NCBI GenBank assembly: GCA_902462035.1
Contig: CABQAC010000031.1
Span: 1-12,475, forward strand
Reading direction: 5' to 3'
Length of the DNA stretch: 12,475 bases
Source: an uncultured Eubacteriales bacterium
GTDB lineage: Bacteria > Bacillota > Clostridia > Oscillospirales > Acutalibacteraceae
The notes under the pieces are model-generated. The model saw nothing but the letters and a program-made list of their open reading frames with translations, did no database searches and had not been told where the DNA came from. This document shows positions 7,231 through 12,475 of this stretch, in pieces (position 1 is the first letter of the stretch; every line of letters starts with the position of its first letter). The position numbers and the translations under genes are program-made.

Positions 7231-7274
7231 AAAATCCCCCCGCCCGGAGCTTGGTGCCCGGGCGGGGGGATTTT
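7231..7274 (+). terminator. GC-rich bidirectional terminator between ldh and the convergent cluster
   Basis: A perfect 17-bp stem (7231-7247 with 7258-7274, core CCCCCCGCCCGG/CCGGGCGGGGGG) encloses a 10-base loop. It starts 16 bases beyond the ldh stop. The plus strand ends in TTTT only. The minus strand reads GGATTTTTCTTT after the stem, so it should also stop transcription arriving from the 104-residue membrane protein gene, whose stop lies at 7282. Confidence 0.88.
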
Positions 7275-7281
7275 GATACAA

Positions 7282-7596
7282 TCAAGTTGTGTGCTCGCGG
7301 TGTTTCCGCAGATTTAAAATCCAATCGATCAACGCGCCGTAACCGATATAGGTGAGTACATAAAACACTCCGTATGGAAGGCGGAGCGTAAAAACCTGAA
7401 ACCCGGTATATGTCAGACCATCTGCAAAGGGATGCAGGATTTCCGGCAGCAGCAAATTGAGGAATGCAAACAAGGGATAGTTAAAACACCCCAGAAGGTT
7501 ATAAGTCCAGGATGTTTCGTAAATCAGGTAAAACGTAAACAACAAGAAGGAAAAAACACCAAACCAAAAGGCAAACCGTTTGAAATACCGTTTCAT
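7282..7596 (-). CDS. Hypothetical small membrane protein, about three TM segments
   Basis: I do not recognise this 104-residue protein. It begins with a basic stretch (KRYFKRF), then a very aromatic hydrophobic segment (about 9-29, rich in Phe). A second hydrophobic segment covers about 35-53, and a third about 74-95 (PYGVFYVLTYIGYGALIDWIL). It ends with a basic, His-containing tail (RKHREH). An AGGGGG ribosome site eight bases upstream of the ATG supports the start. The gene lies 38 bases downstream of the glycosyltransferase-acyltransferase gene and is the last of a three-gene cluster that ends at the terminator at 7231-7274. Position suggests a membrane role linked to the lipid-modifying neighbour, but the sequence itself does not show one. 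Confidence 0.75.
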   Translation of the reverse strand: MKRYFKRFAFWFGVFSFLLFTFYLIYETSWTYNLLGCFNYPLFAFLNLLLPEILHPFADGLTYTGFQVFTLRLPYGVFYVLTYIGYGALIDWILNLRKHREHTT

Positions 7597-7634
7597 TGGA
7601 CATGCCCCCTTCTTCGTCCTCTGTTTAACTCTTT

Positions 7635-9533
7635 TTATCCCAACCGGTCGGCCAGCACCGCTTCCTCGCTGCTTCCCAAGGGGTTTTTTCTATCCAGCAG
7701 GCGTTCCATTTCGATGCGGGTACGACGGTTCAATTCCTCCACAGCCTGCCGGCGGGGCAAAAAGGCATTGGGGTACTGCGGGCACCCTATATGCACCGTT
7801 AAAAACGGTTTACGGCGCCATAGCGAACGAATGCCGTGCGGTTCGTCATACGTAATGACCATGGGAACAACGGGACACTGAGAACAGACAGCGGTTAAAA
7901 AGGCGCCGTTGTGGAAGGGTCGAAAACCCTTGTGATAACGGACCAACATTCCTTCCGGGTAATAATGAACCCATTCTCCGCGGTCAACGCCGGTTTTCAG
8001 GCCGCGCTGCAGCTTTGCCATTTTAACGGCGGAATCCGGAATCGGCAGCGCGCCGCATGTTTTGATCAGCCAGCCAATAAAAGGCAATTCCATATTGCGC
8101 CGTAAGGTCAGAAAATAGAGCGGCGTGGGAAACAACGCCAACTTGGCCATGGTGCAGTCCATCGGGTGAACATGGTTCATGACCGTTACCGCGCCGCCGC
8201 TGACCTGTTCCAGATTTTCGCGCCCTGCCACGGAAAAGCCCAAAAACAGCCAATCGATGGCATAAAGCAGCGGCGAAAAAAATCCGGTAAAAAGCGCTAT
8301 CGCAGCCCGGCGCAACGCGGAATGGCGGCGGTACTGGTCCACCGCTTTATCGGCGTCGGGGTGGCTCATGCGGGAAAACCAGGTCCGCACGGGCTGGGGA
8401 TAACCATTCTTTTCAAAATCCGCGATGGCGTCCAGGTACATCTGTTCCGCCTGGGACACGCAGGTACTGACCCGCATCGAATCCCCTAAAGCCGCGTACC
8501 TGGGTTTTAAGGCGTCTTTTTCCGCGGGATGTTCTATCCAATAATCGATCCGCTGCGCAAGGCTGGCGGCGTCGCCCGCGCGGAACAGGCAGCGTTCGTC
8601 CAGGGAAAATTGCGGGGTCGCGGACAGCTTGGAGTCGGATATGACCGGCACCAGGCCGCAGGCCAATGCCTCCATGCAGGAGATACCCTCGATTTCGGCA
8701 TCCGAGGAATGGACGTAAAGGTCACAGCCGTTGATCAGCTCAACCAGTTCGTCCTTGGTGTAAAACGCAAACAGCGGTTCGTTGGGCAGGCCTTTGGATA
8801 AACGGCGGTATTCCGCTTCCTTGGGGCCTCTGCCCGCAAAAACCAATTGAATCCGGTCGGCGTACCGGCTTTGTTTGGCGGCCTGGATAATCAGATCCTG
8901 ACGCTTTTCTCCCGAATACCGGCCGACCATAAGAACCACAAACTTCCCTTTCCATTGGGGATCCCGCGCGCCGGGACCTGGACGGAAAGCGTCGTCCACG
9001 CCGTTGGAAATCACACGCAAATCCGCGCCGTAGCCATGCTCCTTCAACTGCTGCGCGATAAACTTACTGGGGCAATGGATGAAGCGGAAGCGATTGTAAA
9101 ACACATGGTAAAACCACCAATACAAAAACTCGTTCACCCATTTGCATTTCCCCAGGTGGATGCTGGAGGTCACATTTTCCGGCTGAACATGAAAAGCGGC
9201 CACCACCGGTTTTTTCAGTTGGCGTGCCAGTTCTTCCCCACGCCGGCAAAACCGGAACGGCATATAAAAATGAATGATATCCGCATCTTGAAACGCTTGG
9301 TAATAAGATTCATCCACCGGCTTGGCAAACTGCATGCCCTGGGACTCGATCAGCTTTTGAAAAACGGGAATCCGGTGCACAGGTACCGCAATCTTATGCT
9401 CCATCGGTTCTCCGCCCGCGAGAATGCGGACGTCATGCCCGCGTTTGCGCAGCTGTTCGGCAAAACGCCGTGCTGTTACCGTTGTGCCATTGTTGCCGTT
9501 GTCGAATTGATCAACCACCAATACAATTTTCAT
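7635..9533 (-). CDS. Fusion protein: GT4-type glycosyltransferase + PlsC-type acyltransferase
   Basis: This 632-residue protein joins two enzymes. Residues 1 to about 370 form a GT-B fold family 4 glycosyltransferase. Visible motifs are the N-terminal VDQFDNGNNGTTVTARR, SNGVDDAFRPGP (176-187), VGRYSGEKRQD (203-213) and the donor-binding EX7E motif E280-E288. Residues from about 410 to 600 form a PlsC-like acyltransferase: a hydrophobic stretch (about 410-433), the catalytic H454-x4-D459 in NHVHPMD, YPEGM at 525-529 (family FPEGT), and a P-motif around P557. The GT half resembles diacylglycerol and phosphatidylinositol sugar transferases, so membrane glycolipid synthesis with acylation is the likely role; substrates are unknown. 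I chose ATG 9533, with GGAGG six bases upstream (9540-9544). A GTG at 9560 would add nine residues but would run through that ribosome site. Confidence 0.9.
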   Translation of the reverse strand: MKIVLVVDQFDNGNNGTTVTARRFAEQLRKRGHDVRILAGGEPMEHKIAVPVHRIPVFQKLIESQGMQFAKPVDESYYQAFQDADIIHFYMPFRFCRRGEELARQLKKPVVAAFHVQPENVTSSIHLGKCKWVNEFLYWWFYHVFYNRFRFIHCPSKFIAQQLKEHGYGADLRVISNGVDDAFRPGPGARDPQWKGKFVVLMVGRYSGEKRQDLIIQAAKQSRYADRIQLVFAGRGPKEAEYRRLSKGLPNEPLFAFYTKDELVELINGCDLYVHSSDAEIEGISCMEALACGLVPVISDSKLSATPQFSLDERCLFRAGDAASLAQRIDYWIEHPAEKDALKPRYAALGDSMRVSTCVSQAEQMYLDAIADFEKNGYPQPVRTWFSRMSHPDADKAVDQYRRHSALRRAAIALFTGFFSPLLYAIDWLFLGFSVAGRENLEQVSGGAVTVMNHVHPMDCTMAKLALFPTPLYFLTLRRNMELPFIGWLIKTCGALPIPDSAVKMAKLQRGLKTGVDRGEWVHYYPEGMLVRYHKGFRPFHNGAFLTAVCSQCPVVPMVITYDEPHGIRSLWRRKPFLTVHIGCPQYPNAFLPRRQAVEELNRRTRIEMERLLDRKNPLGSSEEAVLADRLG

Positions 9534-9572
9534 TGTCTTCCTCCCCCGCAGACCGGACACTGGGGCCCGAAA

Positions 9573-9785
9573 TCACTCCTTCTGTATTTTTTGTTCCGCC
9601 GCCTGCTTTTTCTCCTTGGATTTTTTTACAATTACCGATATCGTTTGGAAAGCCAACGGTACCAAAGTAAGGGCGATAATCACAAAAGCAATCCAATTCA
9701 GCACGCCAATCTGAGAAAAATCGACTTCGAACAGATAAAGAATCGATAAAATTACCAGCCCAATAAAGGTTAATGCCTCTTTCAT
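9573..9785 (-). CDS. Hypothetical small membrane protein, two TM segments
   Basis: I do not recognise this 70-residue protein. It has two hydrophobic segments (about 5-20 and 29-53) joined by a short acidic loop (EVDFSQ). A strongly charged cytoplasmic-type tail (KKSKEKKQAAEQKIQKE) follows. AAAGGA at 9797-9802 lies 11 bases before the ATG. It is the first gene of a cluster, 39 bases upstream of the glycosyltransferase-acyltransferase start, and an extended -10 promoter precedes it. Size and topology fit a small membrane partner or anchor, but this is inference. Overlapping frames on this strand lack such a coherent hydrophobic pattern and look like shadows. Confidence 0.7.
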   Translation of the reverse strand: MKEALTFIGLVILSILYLFEVDFSQIGVLNWIAFVIIALTLVPLAFQTISVIVKKSKEKKQAAEQKIQKE

Positions 9786-9848
9786 AATCCACGCCGTCCT
9801 TTCGCCTGTTTTCCAATATCCGAAAAGATTTTTTCAACCGTTTTGGTT

Positions 9849-9857
9849 ATTATAACA
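9849..9857 (-). promoter_or_regulatory. Likely promoter of the three-gene glycosyltransferase cluster
   Basis: On the minus strand a perfect TATAAT (9849-9854) is preceded by TGT, an extended -10 motif. No good -35 box is seen 16-18 bases upstream. It lies about 64 bases before the 70-residue gene and 33 bases past the stop of the symporter gene. No terminator is visible between the symporter gene and this promoter, so read-through may also feed the cluster. Confidence 0.5.
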
Positions 9858-9889
9858 TAATCTTTGATTTAATGCCATATTTTTTCCTT

Positions 9890-11311
9890 TTATTTCCTCT
9901 TTTGCACCTCTGGCACTTTCAAGCTGCCGTTCCTGTTCAATCCGATCCGCCGGTATTTCAGGTCGTACCTGTAAGAAGCAGTGGCATCCAAAACTTGCGG
10001 CGCCAGGGCCACAACCGCAATCAAATTGGGGATGGCCATCAGTCCGTTAAAAGATTCTGACAGATTCCAAACAAATTCCAAACGGGAAACGCAGCCCAAA
10101 TAAACAAAGAATAAAAACAAGAATTTATACGCGACCGATAGTCTTTCCCCCACCAGATATTCCAATCCCCGCTCGCCGTAATATGCCCAGCCGATCATCG
10201 AGGCAAACGCGAAAATCGCGATGGAAATTGCGATAAAATAAGTTCCAACTTTGCCGAATACCGATTCAAAGGTAATCACGCAAAGCTGTGCGCCGCTGGT
10301 TCCCCCGTCCATCGCACCGCTGCTCAGGATCGCGAGGGCGGTAATACTGCATACGACCATGGTATCCGCAAATACCTCAAAAATGCCCCACATGCCCTGT
10401 TCTACAGCGTTTCCGTTTTCCGCCGCGGCGTAAACCATGCCGGAACTGCCAAGACCCGCTTCGTTGGAAAAGATGCCCCTGCCAACGCCATAGCGCATTG
10501 CGACCGTAATGGCATACCCGCCGATGCCGCCTGCGGCCGCCTGGATACCGAACGCGCTGGAGAAAATTCGCAAAAATGTTTCGGGCAGGTTTTTAAAATG
10601 AAACGCTATAACAAGCAGGCCGCCCAAAATATAAATTACGCTGAGTGCCGGGATAATTTTTTCCGATACTTTTGCAATGCGGGTAATTCCGCCGAAAATA
10701 ACCAGAGCCGTCAAAAGCACCACCGCGCCGCCGGTCACCAGCGGCGGGATTTGAAAAGCGGAAGCCATGGCGTCGGCAATCGAATTGGCCTGGGTCATGT
10801 TCCCCATGCCAAAAGAGGCGAAAATACAGAATACGGCAAACAGGGATGCCATCCATTTTTTCCCCAGCCCATGCTCAATGTACTCCATTGCGCCGCCCAG
10901 CCACTGCCCTTTTTTATTTTTCCGCCGGTAAAGTACCGCAAGGACCGTTTCGGCGTATTTGGTCATCATGCCCACGAAAGCTGATATCCACATCCAGAAA
11001 ATCGCGCCGGGGCCTCCCATTACCAGCGCGGTGGCGACCCCCACGATATTGCCGGTCCCCATGGTTCCCGCCAGGGCAGTTGCCAGCGCTTGGAATTGGG
11101 AGATTCCGTTTCCTTTGTCCCCATTTTTCTTTTTTTCGGCGGAAAAAATGGTCTTTTTTAGCCATAGCCTGCACTGAGTCAATTGAAAGAAGCCGGTTTT
11201 TATCGAGAAAATCAACCCGATCAACAGAATGATTCCCACCATTACCGGTCCGTACAAGACCCCATTGAGTTTTTGTACGCCGTCTTCCAGCAGTTGGTAC
11301 ACCTTTTCCAT
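9890..11311 (-). CDS. AGCS-family amino acid/cation (sodium:alanine) symporter
   Basis: This integral membrane transporter of the alanine or glycine:cation symporter family imports small neutral amino acids with Na+ or H+. The 473 residues are the family's usual size, with about ten hydrophobic segments. Family hallmarks are ALATALAGTMGTGNIVGVATAL (about 76-96, spanning the ion and substrate site), PGAIFWMWISAFVGMMTKYAE, QWLGGAMEYIEHGLG, and RGIFSNEAGLGSSGMVYAAA. The start at ATG 11311 is set by GGAGG (11317-11321) at five bases. The longer open frame upstream crosses the terminator of the preceding gene and has no family similarity. The C-terminus is hydrophilic and basic. The substrate could be alanine, glycine or another small amino acid; the sequence does not decide. 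Confidence 0.94.
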   Translation of the reverse strand: MEKVYQLLEDGVQKLNGVLYGPVMVGIILLIGLIFSIKTGFFQLTQCRLWLKKTIFSAEKKKNGDKGNGISQFQALATALAGTMGTGNIVGVATALVMGGPGAIFWMWISAFVGMMTKYAETVLAVLYRRKNKKGQWLGGAMEYIEHGLGKKWMASLFAVFCIFASFGMGNMTQANSIADAMASAFQIPPLVTGGAVVLLTALVIFGGITRIAKVSEKIIPALSVIYILGGLLVIAFHFKNLPETFLRIFSSAFGIQAAAGGIGGYAITVAMRYGVGRGIFSNEAGLGSSGMVYAAAENGNAVEQGMWGIFEVFADTMVVCSITALAILSSGAMDGGTSGAQLCVITFESVFGKVGTYFIAISIAIFAFASMIGWAYYGERGLEYLVGERLSVAYKFLFLFFVYLGCVSRLEFVWNLSESFNGLMAIPNLIAVVALAPQVLDATASYRYDLKYRRIGLNRNGSLKVPEVQKRK

Positions 11312-11342
11312 GATTTCCTCCGCGCTTATAAAGTGTCTTTGT

Positions 11343-11354
11343 ATCATAGCTATG
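11343..11354 (-). promoter_or_regulatory. Possible symporter promoter -10 box overlapping a palindrome
   Basis: TATGAT on the minus strand (11343-11348) lies about 31 bases before the symporter ATG, where a -10 box would be expected. The -35 region (TTTTCC at 17 bases) is poor. A perfect 10-base palindrome, CATAGCTATG (11345-11354), overlaps the box and could bind a dimeric regulator. Evidence is weak. Confidence 0.3.
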
Positions 11355-11391
11355 CGAAATCGCGGGGAAAAAGAATGGACGCGCAGGACAG

Positions 11392-11424
11392 AAAAAAGCA
11401 GCGGGACGAAATTCGCCCCGCTGC
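11392..11424 (-). terminator. Intrinsic terminator of the alcohol dehydrogenase gene
   Basis: On the minus strand GCAGCGGG pairs with CCCGCTGC (8 bp, 11398-11424) around an 11-base loop, followed at once by six T residues (11392-11397). It begins 10 bases after the dehydrogenase stop and separates it from the symporter gene. Confidence 0.9.
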
Positions 11425-11433
11425 ACGATTCAA

Positions 11434-12475
11434 TTAAAACGTAACCGGCGCTCCTTCGTAAGCGCAAATCAAAATTTTCTTCAAATCTTCCGCCGTCGCT
11501 TTTCTGGGGTTGGAAGACGTACACGGGTCTTTAGACGCTTCATCTGCCACAAAATCCAGCGTGCTTTCAAACAATTCTTTCGGCACGCCGTTTGCCTGGA
11601 AGGTAGGCTGAATGCCGACCTTTTCGTTCAAGGCCCGGACAGCGCCGATCAGCGCATCGGTCAACTGCTTGTCCGTACCGCCTTTTAACCCCAGCCGTCG
11701 GGCAATTTCTGCATACTCACCACAGCATTCCTTGGCGTTGAACGCGATGACATATGGCAGCATAACCGCGTTGCAAAGGCCATGCGCCAAATGATATTGG
11801 GCCCCTACTTTATGCGCCAGCGAGTGAGTGATCCCCAATAAGGCGTTGGAAAACGCCATTCCGGCCAGGCATTGGGCAATGTGCATCCTGCCGCGCGCTT
11901 CTTTGGCGCCCGCGAAAGAATCCGCCAAGTCGTCAAAAATCATGGAAATGGACTCCAGCGCCAGCGGATTGCTGAACGGCGACCGGGCGGTGGCCACATA
12001 AGCCTCGATAGCATGGGTTAAAGCGTCCATGCCGGTATGGGCGGTCAGCGTGGGCGGCATCGTCTCCGCCAAAGAGGGATCCAGTACCGCGATATCCGGC
12101 GTAATCTCAAAATCCGCCAAAGGATACTTCACCTTGGTGCTGTAATCGGTAATTACCGAAAAGGCCGTAACCTCGGTCGCGGTGCCGCTGGTGGAAGGGA
12201 TCGCGACAAAGATCGCTTTCTGGCGCAGCTTGGGCATGGTAAAAGGCTCTTTGATATCATCGAACTTCTTTTCCGGATACTCATAGAAAACCCACATGGC
12301 TTTGGCAGCATCAATGGGAGAGCCGCCGCCGATGGAAAGAATGACATCCGGTTCGAATTCCCGCATCGCTTGGGCGCCGCGGTAGACCGTCTCTACCGAA
12401 GGGTCGGGCTCCACGCCCTCAAACACGGTGGTTTGAAGCCCCGACTTTTCTAAAATACCTACTAGCTTTTGCAGA
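11434..12475 (-). CDS. Iron-containing alcohol dehydrogenase, N-terminus cut by window edge
   Basis: This is a group III metal-dependent alcohol dehydrogenase, reducing aldehydes to alcohols with NAD(P)H. The visible 346 residues include the dinucleotide motif GGGSPIDAAKA and STSGTATEVT. The metal site is D and H in MDALTHAIE, and the first and last H of HSLAHKVGAQYHLAHG, spaced 14 residues apart as in FucO-type enzymes. The frame is open to the right edge, and the GTG at 12424-12426 reads as an internal valine, so the true start lies outside, perhaps 30-50 residues away. Length and the MWVFYEYPEKKFDDI region resemble clostridial butanol dehydrogenases (about 385-390 residues). A C-terminal half of bifunctional AdhE cannot be strictly excluded. 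A strong terminator follows. With ldh it suggests mixed lactate and alcohol fermentation. Confidence 0.93.
   Translation of the reverse strand, partial: LQKLVGILEKSGLQTTVFEGVEPDPSVETVYRGAQAMREFEPDVILSIGGGSPIDAAKAMWVFYEYPEKKFDDIKEPFTMPKLRQKAIFVAIPSTSGTATEVTAFSVITDYSTKVKYPLADFEITPDIAVLDPSLAETMPPTLTAHTGMDALTHAIEAYVATARSPFSNPLALESISMIFDDLADSFAGAKEARGRMHIAQCLAGMAFSNALLGITHSLAHKVGAQYHLAHGLCNAVMLPYVIAFNAKECCGEYAEIARRLGLKGGTDKQLTDALIGAVRALNEKVGIQPTFQANGVPKELFESTLDFVADEASKDPCTSSNPRKATAEDLKKILICAYEGAPVTF

Noticed and set aside
9534..9560. GTG start at 9560 for the glycosyltransferase-acyltransferase
   Set aside because: The ribosome site GGAGG at 9540-9544 lies inside this extension and is ideally spaced from ATG 9533, which also begins the typical MKIVLVVDQF family N-terminus.
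8847..9749. Plus-strand open frame of 300 codons opposite the glycosyltransferase
   Set aside because: Antisense to the conserved glycosyltransferase domain and without recognisable motifs or ribosome site.
11312..11524. N-terminal extension of the symporter reading frame to 11524
   Set aside because: The extension crosses the dehydrogenase terminator and the end of that gene; the strong GGAGG site and conserved N-terminus place the start at 11311.

Overview
The window looks like a chromosomal core segment of an anaerobic, fermentative Firmicute of class Clostridia. The evidence is the uvrB-uvrA order, AGGAGG-type ribosome binding sites, sigma-A style promoters, a tRNA gene with an encoded CCA end, and fermentative L-lactate and iron-type alcohol dehydrogenases. 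Base composition is moderate, near half G+C. An Oscillospiraceae-like lineage is plausible, but no marker here fixes the genus.

Layout. On the minus strand, 1-4715 is a DNA repair and maintenance block: uvrA (C-terminus cut by the left edge), uvrB, and radC. radC ends at its own terminator, and uvrB has its own promoter with a degenerate LexA-like site. On the plus strand, 4791-7274 holds an RluA-family pseudouridine synthase (divergent from radC), a tRNA-Ser(GGA) unit with a textbook promoter and terminator, and ldh. A GC-rich terminator at 7231-7274 closes ldh and also faces the next, convergent block.

On the minus strand, 7282-9857 is a tight three-gene cluster. It holds a 70-residue membrane protein, a 632-residue protein fusing a GT4-type glycosyltransferase to a PlsC-type acyltransferase, and a 104-residue membrane protein. 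Upstream of it on the same strand are an AGCS-family amino acid/cation symporter (9890-11311) and an iron-containing alcohol dehydrogenase whose N-terminus is cut by the right edge (11434-12475).

How the genes relate. UvrA and UvrB act together in nucleotide excision repair. Ldh and the alcohol dehydrogenase are alternative routes for reoxidising NAD(P)H during fermentation but are not adjacent. The glycosyltransferase-acyltransferase cluster is the only part hinting at something less routine, most likely membrane glycolipid synthesis or remodelling. I see no phage, transposon, CRISPR array, toxin-antitoxin pair or defence system. Apart from the fusion protein and its small membrane partners, this is an ordinary region.
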